From Caldifarciminota bacterium SM23_42 (GTDB lineage Bacteria; Hydrothermota; Tepidihabitantia; SM23-42), in contig LJUJ01000022.1 in the NCBI GenBank assembly GCA_001303785.1, forward strand, positions 1 to 64,000: a stretch of 64,000 nucleotides of DNA, written 5' to 3'. Every line of letters begins with the position of its first letter. The first letter of the stretch is position 1. The translations under genes were made by a program, and so were the position numbers. Of this stretch, positions 43,597-53,259 are shown one piece after another. The notes under the pieces are model-generated. The model worked only from the letters and a program-made list of their open reading frames with translations. It was not told the origin of the DNA and did no database searches.

Positions 43597-44808
43597 CTAC
43601 CTTAGTTCTAAGAGCAGACGGTCTGCGGCATCATCCAATGCTTGTTTGGGGCTTCTCTCCAGCCTCATCGCCTCTTCCATGGCTTCGTTGAGGTATATGC
43701 GGCCGGCAAACCACTCCTTGACTTTCGGCTCGGTACGAGCAAAATCAAGCTCGGTAATGATCCTTTCGTACTCAGGGTTCTCTGCCAAGAACTTTCTGAA
43801 TGCCTCGGTCTTGGTAGCACTGCGCCTCGTTGGTAGATAGTAACTAGCCTCGGTCCAACGTACCTGGTTCTCGGGTTCCAAGAACCAGCTAATGAATTTC
43901 CATGCCAGTGCCCTCTGGGCCTCGGTTGCCCTCCTGAACATCCCCACGTTTGTACCGGCAATAACGATGGCCCTCGACTCACCTTGAGGAAACGGAGCGA
44001 CCCCCATCTGGAACGGTGTTTTTCCCTTCATGAATGCCCACGAAACAACCGAGGCCGGAATCATCGCGACATTGCCAGAGAGGAACTCGTCCTGTCTCTG
44101 AAATCCAGGACTCAGATAGAAGAGACTGTCCAGTACCAAGTCTACCAGATATTCAATGATTTGAATACCGGCCGGTGAATTAAAGCAGGGTTGATTTTCA
44201 TCCTCGTCAAAGAGCACACCACCACGTTGGTAAAGCATTGATGAAAAATACCAGACATCAATAGGCCATGACGTGGGCCAAATGCCCCCGGTTTTGATGT
44301 GTTGACAGACATTCTTGAAATCCTGCCAGTTGTCAGGAAACGAATTAAAACCATATTCTCTCAGCACGTCAGCATTGTAGTAAAACACTGGGACGCTCTT
44401 ATTGAACGGCAACGTCACCAGCACCGTATCATAGGTGTTGTCCTCAATGAAGACCGGATAGAAGTCCTGTAAATTGAAATCGACTTCACGCTTAACGAAT
44501 TCGCCCAAGGGTATCAAGTCGCCTGCGTGCAGAAATTGATCGGTCCATGATTCATACATCTGAGCAATAACCGGTGGGGTGTTTGAGGATATTGCGCCCA
44601 TGAGCTTTTGTGCCAAGACGTCGTAGGAGCCCATGTGAACCGAACGCACTTTGCCTTCAGGATGCAGCCTGTTGAAATCGCTGATCAATTCATCGAGTCG
44701 TTTTCCGAGCGGGCCACCCATAACATGCCAGAAGTCGACGACTACCTCGCCTTCTTTCTCACAGCCAACAAGAAAAGCGAGCACAAGGCACAACAATAAT
44801 ACCTTCAA
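43597..44808 (-). CDS. ABC-type solute-binding lipoprotein, orphan
   Basis: 403 residues, family 1 extracellular solute-binding protein, similar in outline to UgpB/MalE (sugars, glycerol-3-phosphate). Lipobox AFLVGCEK (Cys at about 16). Typical segments: VDFWHVMGGPLGKRLDELI, PPVIAQMYESWTDQFLHAGD, NKSVPVFYYNADVLREYGF, GTNVGMFRRA and WKFISWFLEPENQVRW. No permease or ATPase gene is near, so it either works with a remote transporter or has another role. The start TTG at 44808 has no Shine-Dalgarno. Confidence 0.88.
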   Translation of the reverse strand: MKVLLLCLVLAFLVGCEKEGEVVVDFWHVMGGPLGKRLDELISDFNRLHPEGKVRSVHMGSYDVLAQKLMGAISSNTPPVIAQMYESWTDQFLHAGDLIPLGEFVKREVDFNLQDFYPVFIEDNTYDTVLVTLPFNKSVPVFYYNADVLREYGFNSFPDNWQDFKNVCQHIKTGGIWPTSWPIDVWYFSSMLYQRGGVLFDEDENQPCFNSPAGIQIIEYLVDLVLDSLFYLSPGFQRQDEFLSGNVAMIPASVVSWAFMKGKTPFQMGVAPFPQGESRAIVIAGTNVGMFRRATEAQRALAWKFISWFLEPENQVRWTEASYYLPTRRSATKTEAFRKFLAENPEYERIITELDFARTEPKVKEWFAGRIYLNEAMEEAMRLERSPKQALDDAADRLLLELR

Positions 44809-44852
44809 TACATGCCTAGTCTAAAGCGTACAATAGATTACAGAGTGTGTTA

Positions 44853-47648
44853 TTACCAGTCTGGGCTGAGCGTCAGATAGAAGATCCACTTGGAGCGGTT
44901 ATCTTCATCATAGTACCAGCCGCTCAGATTGTGGGCGCGCGCAAAATCCATCCTGAATATGAAGTACATGAACGAGAACCGCAAGCCGGCACCGACGCCC
45001 ATTTTGAGATCCTTGAGGCGAAAATCGTTTTCGGTCTCCCAAATCTTGAAGGTATCCGTATAGACGGCCGCAAAGTCGGTGAAGAGAACACCCCGTAGGT
45101 TCCTGAATTCCAAAGGTAGGGGAAAAGCAATATTCAAGCGATCAATAAATGGAAATCTGTATTCAAGATTCAAGAGCCCTATTCTCGAGCCGGTAAAGGC
45201 ATAGCTATCATATCCGCGTAGCGAATAAGGACCACCTATCGACCAGTAATCGAGGTCCTCTCCATAGCTACCCGCGAGCACGAGTCGTGCTGCAAAACTC
45301 GACCGAGGGGAGAGCGCAAAGTACCTACGGTAGTCAACCGTTACCGTCTTGATGTCTCTGTCGCTGAATACTGTAGCATAGGCACCTATTTGGAAACGCC
45401 TTCCATCGTGCGGACCCAGGACACCCCACTTGACATTGTCGAAGACAAAGGCAATCCTAGGGTACATTATATCGTAATGACTCTCCATCGACCAACTGGA
45501 GTAGTAGAGCGGGAAGTAGTCGAGCCATCTCGTTTCGTACAATCGATAGGCATAAAAACCCAGCTCAAGCCTAAAGACGCGGTTGAACGGATACTGAATA
45601 CTGCCACCGAGTCCCAGATAGCGCCAAATCAGCAAGTCATAGCGATCCGAAAAATAGTTTAGATATTGAAAGACGCCAACACCGTAATCGATCCTCTTTT
45701 TCAGATACCAGTAATTGACGAAGATGTCTGAGCTTGTCAGACTACCATATAGATTAGATGCGAATTGAATATGGTGGTTGCCCAGTATGTCACTGAAACC
45801 TATTTGGGCAAGTCCAGACAAACCCAGGTCGGTCAGGTATGCCGCACTCGCCGTGAAATAATCAACGGTGAATCGCGGTCTGTACCCTCTCACATTGTCT
45901 TGATCTAATACCTCTGGTATGTAGTAATCCTCGCTCGCGACCTCAGTGCTTTCAGCCTGCGCGTAGTCATCCATTTCATCAAGGGGGTCCTTTACCACAC
46001 ATATGTCGTATCCGTAGTTGTTGTAGTAAGAAAAAGCAATTTTGTTGCCATCTTTTGACAGTGACGGATAATAGACGCCGGTGAAGACATTGGTACGTTT
46101 AGTTATTCGTTCCTCCTCCAGAGAGTAGTAGTATAGATTATAGGCTGAGTCGTAATCTGCGACAAAGTATACGTTACCCTCAGGAGTAAATACGGGTGTC
46201 GCCATATACTTCGCTCGGGGTGTCAGTCTGGTCATCACACCATTCTGATAGAGAAATAGCGCACGACTGCCGTAGTAGTATTCTTGGTTGGGATCGGGTC
46301 GGTCTGATACGAAAACAATCATATCATCAGACATCATATCGGGATGCCCATCCGAATAGATGTCGTCGGTAACCTTCTCAACGATACCGGTTTCGATATC
46401 ACACACATAAATATCTGAATATGAATCCTTGAGCCCAGTAAACACAATCTTTCTGCCGTCGAGACTGAATTTGGGCGCATAGATTCCATTCAGATCGAAT
46501 TGCAGTCGCTTGTACACACGCCCGTTCTTCGCATGCAATATGTACAGAATATCGCTGCCGCGGGATGTCGCAGCAAAGGTAATAAACTCGCCGTCACGCG
46601 ACCATGACAAACCGCCTTCATAAAGATGTAGCCCCTCATAACCAGAAGCATATGCCGATTTTACCAGCTTACGGATTATTTTTCCGTCGATTGCGGAAAT
46701 GATGAAGATCTGTGCGGTTCCAGAACGATCGCTAATGAAAGCTATCTTATCTCCGCTTGGAGACATCGCCGTCGAAACATTGTAGATGGAATTTGTTCTT
46801 CGGTGATCATAGATAACGCGCGCATATTCCTCAAATTCCTCTAATTCATCCACTTCGGGCCAATATTGTGTCTGATAGTACCTGAGCCAACGTTCATTGA
46901 ATTCTTCGGGAGTAACACCAAAGGCGGCCATGAATGCCCCTTCTACATTTCGCTTCACCTTCATGAGATGTAGGAATTCCCCGACCTTCTCACGACCGTA
47001 TTTTTCAGCCACGTATCTATAGAATGCTTGACCTTCTTTGTAGACTATCCACCCACCGTAGCGCTCAAGGATATAGATAGGTACGAGCTTATTATTCATG
47101 ACCAGATCTCTTATGAAAATATCAGTATCAACATCCCAGCCTAATGACATGAATTCGCAGTGCCCTTCGAAAACCCACAGCGGAACGGTGTAGAGTATAT
47201 TCCCGCTGAAAACAGCCTCCATGCGCGACGGGAAGAAGATCGCAAATTGAAAGACATGGGTTAATTCGTGCACCAGCACGTGCCGGAAATCTTCATAATC
47301 GCCGGTGAACGGAACGACCATACGGTTTTTGATGATTTCAGAGAACCCACCGGTAGCTTCTCCTATCAGTTCGAGAGTAATATTTGTTTGTGAGAAGTCA
47401 TTCGGCGAATTATAGAGGACGGCTGGTATTTTATGTTCAATGTTGACGCCGAGATCCTCACTAAGCATTGCATAACCATCTTCCAGAACACCTTCGGCAA
47501 AGGCGGCAAGTTCGTCACACCCCTGATAGAAAAAGATATCGAAATGTTCACTACGCAAGACCTGAAAATTGAAGTTCTTATATTGAACCTTGTTCTGGCC
47601 AAAGTACTGGCTGAAGATCATTAGTCCAAAAACTAATATCGTATTCAT
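44853..47648 (-). CDS. Peptidase MA-like metalloprotease, beta-propeller and Omp85-like barrel in one chain
   Basis: 931 residues. Residues 1-15 form a signal peptide. A zinc-protease domain follows with VHELTHVFQF (HExxH) at about 125 and WVFEGHCEFMSLGW supplying the third ligand. Residues about 280-590 hold six PD40/TolB-like propeller blades (STAMSPSGDKIAFISDRSGT, PKFSLDGRKIVFTGLKDS, PSLSKDGNKIAFSYYNN). The last about 330 residues are beta-barrel-like, with the Omp85/D15 signature GGPYSLRGYDSYAFTGSRI and end in an aromatic residue (LTLSPDW). Predicted to sit in the outer membrane with protease and propeller on one side. Start set by a leaderless consensus promoter. Confidence 0.88.
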   Translation of the reverse strand: MNTILVFGLMIFSQYFGQNKVQYKNFNFQVLRSEHFDIFFYQGCDELAAFAEGVLEDGYAMLSEDLGVNIEHKIPAVLYNSPNDFSQTNITLELIGEATGGFSEIIKNRMVVPFTGDYEDFRHVLVHELTHVFQFAIFFPSRMEAVFSGNILYTVPLWVFEGHCEFMSLGWDVDTDIFIRDLVMNNKLVPIYILERYGGWIVYKEGQAFYRYVAEKYGREKVGEFLHLMKVKRNVEGAFMAAFGVTPEEFNERWLRYYQTQYWPEVDELEEFEEYARVIYDHRRTNSIYNVSTAMSPSGDKIAFISDRSGTAQIFIISAIDGKIIRKLVKSAYASGYEGLHLYEGGLSWSRDGEFITFAATSRGSDILYILHAKNGRVYKRLQFDLNGIYAPKFSLDGRKIVFTGLKDSYSDIYVCDIETGIVEKVTDDIYSDGHPDMMSDDMIVFVSDRPDPNQEYYYGSRALFLYQNGVMTRLTPRAKYMATPVFTPEGNVYFVADYDSAYNLYYYSLEEERITKRTNVFTGVYYPSLSKDGNKIAFSYYNNYGYDICVVKDPLDEMDDYAQAESTEVASEDYYIPEVLDQDNVRGYRPRFTVDYFTASAAYLTDLGLSGLAQIGFSDILGNHHIQFASNLYGSLTSSDIFVNYWYLKKRIDYGVGVFQYLNYFSDRYDLLIWRYLGLGGSIQYPFNRVFRLELGFYAYRLYETRWLDYFPLYYSSWSMESHYDIMYPRIAFVFDNVKWGVLGPHDGRRFQIGAYATVFSDRDIKTVTVDYRRYFALSPRSSFAARLVLAGSYGEDLDYWSIGGPYSLRGYDSYAFTGSRIGLLNLEYRFPFIDRLNIAFPLPLEFRNLRGVLFTDFAAVYTDTFKIWETENDFRLKDLKMGVGAGLRFSFMYFIFRMDFARAHNLSGWYYDEDNRSKWIFYLTLSPDW

Positions 47649-47653
47649 AACTA

Positions 47654-47681
47654 ATTATAATCACAGACCTTCGAGTGTCAA
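47654..47681 (-). promoter_or_regulatory. Promoter of the protease-barrel gene (leaderless)
   Basis: Minus strand TTGACA, 16-nt spacer, TATAAT, TAGTT (5 nt), ATG 47648. Perfect consensus hexamers. Confidence 0.88.
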
Positions 47682-47905
47682 CCGGCGTTGACCAGGATGA
47701 GAGAGCTGCTTTCAATGCCTCAGTTTCCCATACGCAGCTCATTGGGCAGAGTGCATATGTTTTCCCCTTCCTGAATATTTAGACCCGAAAGCGTCACGAA
47801 AACTTGCGCATTATACCCTCTAGCAGTCTACACTCGCCGCGACACTCTGACGACACGAGCATAGTAATGTTATGGCTATGTCTGAGGGCTTGCGCCCTCT
47901 CTTTG

Positions 47906-47934
47906 TTGACACCGCCTGCAATCATACTTATAAT
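47906..47934 (+). promoter_or_regulatory. Promoter upstream of the lpxH-like gene
   Basis: TTGACA, 17-nt spacer, TATAAT on the plus strand, 200 bp before the lpxH-like start. Transcription should begin near 47941. Confidence 0.8.
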
Positions 47935-47947
47935 CAAAGCTGATGGG

Positions 47948-48127
47948 ATGAAGGCGCTGCACTTGTTCAGAAGTGAAGAGGAGGAAAAGCCAATGTCAGG
48001 TAGTGGGATAGGTGATTCGTTTCAGGTACGAGCAACACGATTCAGCTGCACGTCGACGTATTGCGGACAAAATGCAAAGCGTTCCGCCCGACTCGAGCAT
48101 CAGGTTAGCAGAATGAACCGTTATTGA
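47948..48127 (+). CDS. Possible small leader ORF before the lpxH-like gene
   Basis: 59 codons from an ATG 13 nt after the -10 box, ending TGA 4 nt before the next ATG. No Shine-Dalgarno. The peptide (MKALHLFRSEEEEKPMSG...) matches nothing known. Position and coupling make it a candidate leader peptide or simply a 5' UTR with an open frame; about 180 nt of untranslated leader would otherwise be left. Confidence 0.35.
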   Translation: MKALHLFRSEEEEKPMSGSGIGDSFQVRATRFSCTSTYCGQNAKRSARLEHQVSRMNRY

Positions 48128-48131
48128 AACA

Positions 48132-48824
48132 ATGCACGTCTTCATAAGCGACGCTCACATCCGCACCGACAAAAGCCACCGTTGCCAGATGCTGGTGAAG
48201 TTTCTTCATGACATGCGTCCACGTCTTACAGATCTCTATATCCTGGGTGATTTGTTCGAATTTTGGTTCGAATATAATCTCGTCTTCCCCAAAGACTATT
48301 TCGCGCCACTGGCCGCATTATACAACCTAATACAAGGAGGAAAGCGAATCCACTACATACTAGGCAACCATGAGGTTACAATCGGCAATTTTCTGAAGAA
48401 TTTCGGCTTCATCGTACATCATGAACCAACAATCTTCACGATTGAGGGCAAACGCGTGCTCCTTGCCCACGGGAATAGAATCGACCGACGTCTATGGACA
48501 AACGTATGGGAAGCCCTACTCAATTCGAAATTCAACCACATGTTATACCGCTTGTTGCATCCGGACATCGGCATCTTACTTGCTCAAAGCATTGCTCATC
48601 TCTCACGCAAACAGCATCGAAGTCATGGAATAATGAGCATGCTTGAGAACTATGCGCGGCGCAGACTGCGGGATGTTGATGTCGTGATCCTCGCACACTC
48701 ACACGAACCAATATTCAAGAAATTCCCGGGAAACAAGTATTACATCAATGCAGGAGATTGGATAAAACACTTCTCCTACGTGATGATTGATGGGAACAAA
48801 ATCTCGCTCGAGTATTACCAATGA
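48132..48824 (+). CDS. UDP-2,3-diacylglucosamine hydrolase-like metallophosphoesterase
   Basis: 230 residues, calcineurin-like fold of the LpxH group, which cleaves UDP-2,3-diacylglucosamine to lipid X in lipid A synthesis at the inner membrane. Motifs: FISDAHIRTD (D-x-H), YILGDLFEFWFEY, YILGNHEVTIG, LLAHGNRID and ILAHSHEPIF. YYINAGDWIKHFSY near the end is typical for LpxH. Family assignment is firm; the exact substrate is inferred. No Shine-Dalgarno; translation may couple to the small ORF that ends 4 nt upstream. Confidence 0.85.
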   Translation: MHVFISDAHIRTDKSHRCQMLVKFLHDMRPRLTDLYILGDLFEFWFEYNLVFPKDYFAPLAALYNLIQGGKRIHYILGNHEVTIGNFLKNFGFIVHHEPTIFTIEGKRVLLAHGNRIDRRLWTNVWEALLNSKFNHMLYRLLHPDIGILLAQSIAHLSRKQHRSHGIMSMLENYARRRLRDVDVVILAHSHEPIFKKFPGNKYYINAGDWIKHFSYVMIDGNKISLEYYQ

Positions 48825-48896
48825 AACGGTCGACCCGGTACCAACCGGCCTTCGATCTTTGGCTACTTAGGTTTCTCCACCGCCCAAGAAAAAGTA

Positions 48897-49787
48897 TCAC
48901 GAGAATAATGCTCGAAAAACTTTCTTGAGGCGGTAACGTCGCGTGTTGATCGATTTGATAGTGTCTATGCTGTGGATTGCCGCCTGACGGCCCCGCTCAA
49001 TCAAGACATCGACCGAAGAGAAATCTGCCCAATGGAACTCGGTCACGTTGGGTTGGATAACCAAATCTGCTAGAGCCAAGATCCTTTGATCAAGATGATA
49101 CTTCATAAAAGAATATGAACGCTGGTTGATTTGGAATCCAGTATTGGGCATACCATCATAGTTCGGACGCTTGCTCAGGTATATAGCGACCACGTTGTCG
49201 GCTCCAATACTCCGCACCGGTCCGACGGGAATATTATCGATGACACCGCCATCAACAAAGATACGTTGCTCTTGGACAAAAGGTGGGAATATTCCAGGAA
49301 TCGCACAGCTGGCCCAGACCGCATCGGCAAGTAGGCCGTGCTTGAACACAATTTCCTCACCAGACTGAATATCCAGTGCGTTGCAGGCAAAATTGATCTC
49401 ACAATCCTCAAAGCTGGTCGTTCCGAACATATCGTAGTAGATCTTCTTGGTCGCGTCGTACTTACTGTGTGATTTCTTGAACAACAAAGACCCAAGGTAG
49501 AATTTCTCGAAGAGCTCATTTCTGAACCGTTCGAAGATATTCTCGGCACTGGTGTAGAATTTATCGAGTTCCAGATCCTTGAATTCCTCGGATGCAATCA
49601 TCTGCCTGGCTCTCTCCTGCAATCCGGTGGCTGAACCCTGTGAGCAATAAAGCGCGCCCACCAACGCACCGATTGACGTGCCGGCAACGTACCGTGGCTT
49701 GATGTCATACTCTTCAAGGACTTCCAGGACTCCAATATGAGCCAGACCCTTTGCCCCACCACCACCCAAGGCAACACCAAAACTCAT
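48897..49787 (-). CDS. Patatin-like phospholipase (RssA/NTE type)
   Basis: 296 residues. Ser-Asp dyad lipase: oxyanion loop ALGGGGAKGLAHIGVLE, nucleophile elbow YVAGTSIGALVGALY, and the Asp in FVDGGVIDNIPVGPVRSIGA. No signal peptide or membrane segment, so it is probably cytosolic or peripheral. Overlaps the GGDEF gene by 4 bp and is translated after it. Physiological lipid substrate unknown. Confidence 0.92.
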   Translation of the reverse strand: MSFGVALGGGGAKGLAHIGVLEVLEEYDIKPRYVAGTSIGALVGALYCSQGSATGLQERARQMIASEEFKDLELDKFYTSAENIFERFRNELFEKFYLGSLLFKKSHSKYDATKKIYYDMFGTTSFEDCEINFACNALDIQSGEEIVFKHGLLADAVWASCAIPGIFPPFVQEQRIFVDGGVIDNIPVGPVRSIGADNVVAIYLSKRPNYDGMPNTGFQINQRSYSFMKYHLDQRILALADLVIQPNVTEFHWADFSSVDVLIERGRQAAIHSIDTIKSINTRRYRLKKVFRALFS

Positions 49788-51739
49788 TGACGCTTCATGG
49801 TTTGGGCGATGATGATACGATCGCGACCTTGTTCCTTGGCTACATAAAGAGCGCGATCCGCCTTTTCGATCAACTCGACTCTCGTCTTGGCGTCATTCGG
49901 ATAATGGGCAATACCGACGCTCACCGTGAAACTGATTTTGGTCTGGTCAACACTCACTTCGGATTTCAGTAGCTGGTCCTTCATGCGCACCGCTCGATCC
50001 ATCGCCTTCTTCAGTGAGCACTTCGGCATGATGATTGCAAATTCCTCACCACCATACCGCGCCGCGACGCCGATCTGTGAGATCAAGCGACCCAGGAATT
50101 TCAGTACCTTGTCGCCTGCTTGGTGTCCGTATGTATCGTTGATCTTCTTGAAATGATCGATATCGAGTAGAACGAGCACTAATTCATCCACACTGGCAAT
50201 TTGTGCCTCGAGGATTTCCTGGAAGTGACGGTGGTTGTAAAGATCGGTGAGGCCGTCGCGAATCGAGAGTTCCTTCACCTTGTCGTAGAGAGTCGCTCTT
50301 TGCCAGGCCAGGGATAACTGATATGAAAGGATGTTAAGTATTCGCACATCGTCTTCATTGAATCGCTTACGCCGGTGGTCTTCAAGCCAGATTACACCGA
50401 GCAGCTCATCATCCTGCTGAATCGGAACACCGACAAAAGAAACGTTCGGCGTTTTCACGTCCTTCCTGAACACGACCAGATTACCCTTGTTTAAATCATC
50501 CTTAATAATGGAATTCTTATGCCGCGCGACAAAACCCACGAGTCCGTCATCCAAAGGAAATTTTGTTCTTTCCTTGATACGGGTCGAAACAATCACTTCA
50601 CCACGATTATCGAACTCATCGATTTTCGCAATGGAAACATCGTCACAAGGCATGAAGTGTTTGAATGCCTGTACTGTGTCCGACAGGATTTCACTTAGAT
50701 CCAATCTCTTATGCAGTTTCTCTGCCAGCTCGGCAATCGAAGAAAGATGCTGCACATCGTAGCGTGCCTTTTCATAGAGTCTCAGCATCGCCAATAAAAG
50801 ACCAGCGGTCGTCGCCGCCTCGTCAAAAATTCCCTTGTCTTTCTCTTGGAAAGAACCGACTGCCCGGTCTATCGCCAGCACGCCGACCACCTTGTCGATC
50901 AGTAATATCGGGGCGATCATCACCGAATTTATCTCCACGGGTCCGCGGTAATACCCGAGTTCTTCAGGACGCTGCAGGTATTCTTTGATCAAAATCGATT
51001 TACGTTCCGCTATTGCCCGCCGGTACAATCCAGATTGCGTGTCGACGACTGTCTCGGGCACGAAAAGCTCCGAGTGCGAAAAACCCTGCACGAGTACTAT
51101 CTTATCTTCGTTAAGGGCGAATATTGCCGTGGTATGAGCATTAAGGATATTGTGAATGAATTTCACGAAGTACAGTAGGGGACGCTCAATACCTTTGTGC
51201 CGGTCGATCTCGCCTATCGATGTCTTTATCTTATCCGATTCATAAGCCGCCGGAGCAAAGAATTGATCTCGGGTCTCATACCTCAAGAGTGAACGGGACG
51301 TGCGGCTTTCACGCCCTTGCATGAGGTCGATTACATAGCCGATGATCATCACCGCAACCACAAGAAGCACGATCGGAAACACCTCCATTTTGCGCACGAG
51401 CAAGCCTGAAGACAATTCGACACTAATGATGGTTAGCGCAACAATCCAGTAATTACGGATTTCATCTTTGAACCCGATGAGTAAGAAAGCGATAGCGTAG
51501 AAAAGAAAAAGAGGCGATAACAGACCGCCGGTGAGCTGAACCATCAGGTTAAGAGCCATACCGGCAACAATGGTGTAAAAAAATTGTATTTTCTTCAGTG
51601 AAATGTACGCCATGTAGTACGCGGTGACGATGAAGAGAAAGAGATAGATGTAAGGGGCCCCAAGCTCGCGGTTCAGGATACCCACGCCACTGAGAATAGC
51701 GTACAGAATTGCCAATATGTAAAATATCTTTATTCCCAT
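49784..51739 (-). CDS. Membrane GAF-GAF-GGDEF diguanylate cyclase
   Basis: 651 residues. About five N-terminal membrane helices (to about 125), two GAF-like sensor domains (about 165-315 and 340-480; TIGEI-like start, VLAIDRAVGSF, SFVGVPIQQDDELLGVIWLE) and a C-terminal GGDEF domain whose active site reads ARYGGEEFAII. GGEEF is a functional variant. The upstream inhibitory I-site RxxD is absent (ISQIGVAARYGG), so c-di-GMP feedback is not expected. No EAL, HD-GYP or PilZ gene is near. Overlaps guaA by 10 bp, so supply of GMP and use of GTP lie in one operon. Confidence 0.92.
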   Translation of the reverse strand: MGIKIFYILAILYAILSGVGILNRELGAPYIYLFLFIVTAYYMAYISLKKIQFFYTIVAGMALNLMVQLTGGLLSPLFLFYAIAFLLIGFKDEIRNYWIVALTIISVELSSGLLVRKMEVFPIVLLVVAVMIIGYVIDLMQGRESRTSRSLLRYETRDQFFAPAAYESDKIKTSIGEIDRHKGIERPLLYFVKFIHNILNAHTTAIFALNEDKIVLVQGFSHSELFVPETVVDTQSGLYRRAIAERKSILIKEYLQRPEELGYYRGPVEINSVMIAPILLIDKVVGVLAIDRAVGSFQEKDKGIFDEAATTAGLLLAMLRLYEKARYDVQHLSSIAELAEKLHKRLDLSEILSDTVQAFKHFMPCDDVSIAKIDEFDNRGEVIVSTRIKERTKFPLDDGLVGFVARHKNSIIKDDLNKGNLVVFRKDVKTPNVSFVGVPIQQDDELLGVIWLEDHRRKRFNEDDVRILNILSYQLSLAWQRATLYDKVKELSIRDGLTDLYNHRHFQEILEAQIASVDELVLVLLDIDHFKKINDTYGHQAGDKVLKFLGRLISQIGVAARYGGEEFAIIMPKCSLKKAMDRAVRMKDQLLKSEVSVDQTKISFTVSVGIAHYPNDAKTRVELIEKADRALYVAKEQGRDRIIIAQTMKRQ

Positions 51740-53238
51740 TCGATCGTCGCGGGTGGTTTTGAAGTTATGTCGAAGACCACCCGATTGATCCCCTTCACCT
51801 CGTTCACGATTCTGCGTGCAACGCGATTAAGGAAAGCATGGGGCAACCGAACCCAATCTGCCGTCATACCATCATCGCTGTATACCGCTCTTATCGCACA
51901 TACCGAATCATAGGTCCTTTTATCACCCATTACCCCCACGCTGCCCAGCGGCAGGAGCACTGTAAAAATCTGCCATATATCTTGATAGTCTTCTAGCTGG
52001 TGTGCTTCCTCCAACAGTATTCTGTCTGCCTGACGCAACATCCTCAGGCGCAACGGATTCACGGCACCAACGATTCTCACCGCAAGACCGGGGCCGGGAA
52101 AGGGTTTTCGCTCAATGAAGGAACGCGGTAATTTGAGATATTTAGCAATCACCCGTACCTCGTCCTTGAAGAGCATTCTGAGGGGTTCGATGATTTTCAA
52201 CCTCATTTTCTTGGGCAGCCCACCAACATTATGGTGACTCTTGATGACATCTGCCGGGCCTATCCCGCGACCCGATTCGATGACGTCCGGGTACAGGGTA
52301 CCCTGAACCAAATATTTCACATTACTTGCTCGACGCGCCTCAGCTTCAAAAATTCTGATAAACTCATGTCCGATTATCTTTCTTTTCTTCTCCGCATCCC
52401 TCACATTTCTTAACTTGGATAAGAATCTCGCACGTGCATCGACGACTCGCAGATTAATAATTGTCCTAAGGTTCTCCATCACCTCTTCCCGCTCGTTCAT
52501 TCTCAAGACGCCGTTATCGACGAACACGCCAATGAGATTCTTCCCCATCGCGCGCGCCGCTATCGTAGCCGCCACCGTAGAATCAATCCCGCCGCTGATC
52601 GCACAAATCGCCCGGTCACGACCCACGGTCTCTCTAATATGCGTAACCTCTTCGTCCACCAACCGATGCATGGACCAGGTCTTTCTCGCTCGGCATATCT
52701 TGAAAAGATAATTATCGATTATCTGTTGACCATATTCTGTATGCCGAACCTCAGGATGAAACTGCAGACCATAGAAGTGTCCGGCATGAAAAGCCGCAAT
52801 GGGTGTGGTTTCGGTTGCGCCGATCACACGCGCGCCCGGCGGAACACGAACTACGGTATCGCCGTGACTCATCCAAACGCGAGAGTGTCTCGGAACGTCG
52901 GTGAAGAGGATATTCTTACGCCGCGTCAAATATGCCAAACCATACTCTTGCGTTTTGCTGCGATGGACCTTGCCCCCCAGTATCTGTGCGGCGAGTTGCA
53001 TTCCATAGCAAATACCTAATGTGGGTAAACCGAAGGAGAGGATACGACGGTAGTTGTCCGTAGGTACATCGTATACGCTACCCGGACCCCCGGACAGGAT
53101 TATTCCCTCAACATTCTTGTCCTTGAGCGCCGAAAAATCATCTGAGCAACTGATGATTTCTGAATAGACCTTGAGTTCCCGAATGCGGCGAGCGATGAGT
53201 TGCGTATATTGTGAACCAAAATCAATAACTACAATCAT
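51730..53238 (-). CDS. guaA: GMP synthase (glutamine-hydrolysing)
   Basis: Converts XMP to GMP with glutamine and ATP. 502 residues: class I amidotransferase domain with LGICYGMQLAAQILGG (catalytic Cys) and GLQFHPEVRHTEYG (His-Glu), PP-loop ATPase domain with AISGGIDSTVAATIA, and the C-terminal dimerisation domain (RKPFPGPGLAVRIVG, DITSKPPATIEWE). Begins 21 bp after the HEAT-repeat gene and shares its promoter. Confidence 0.97.
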   Translation of the reverse strand: MIVVIDFGSQYTQLIARRIRELKVYSEIISCSDDFSALKDKNVEGIILSGGPGSVYDVPTDNYRRILSFGLPTLGICYGMQLAAQILGGKVHRSKTQEYGLAYLTRRKNILFTDVPRHSRVWMSHGDTVVRVPPGARVIGATETTPIAAFHAGHFYGLQFHPEVRHTEYGQQIIDNYLFKICRARKTWSMHRLVDEEVTHIRETVGRDRAICAISGGIDSTVAATIAARAMGKNLIGVFVDNGVLRMNEREEVMENLRTIINLRVVDARARFLSKLRNVRDAEKKRKIIGHEFIRIFEAEARRASNVKYLVQGTLYPDVIESGRGIGPADVIKSHHNVGGLPKKMRLKIIEPLRMLFKDEVRVIAKYLKLPRSFIERKPFPGPGLAVRIVGAVNPLRLRMLRQADRILLEEAHQLEDYQDIWQIFTVLLPLGSVGVMGDKRTYDSVCAIRAVYSDDGMTADWVRLPHAFLNRVARRIVNEVKGINRVVFDITSKPPATIEWE

Positions 53239-53259
53239 AAACGATTTAGGATCGATGCA

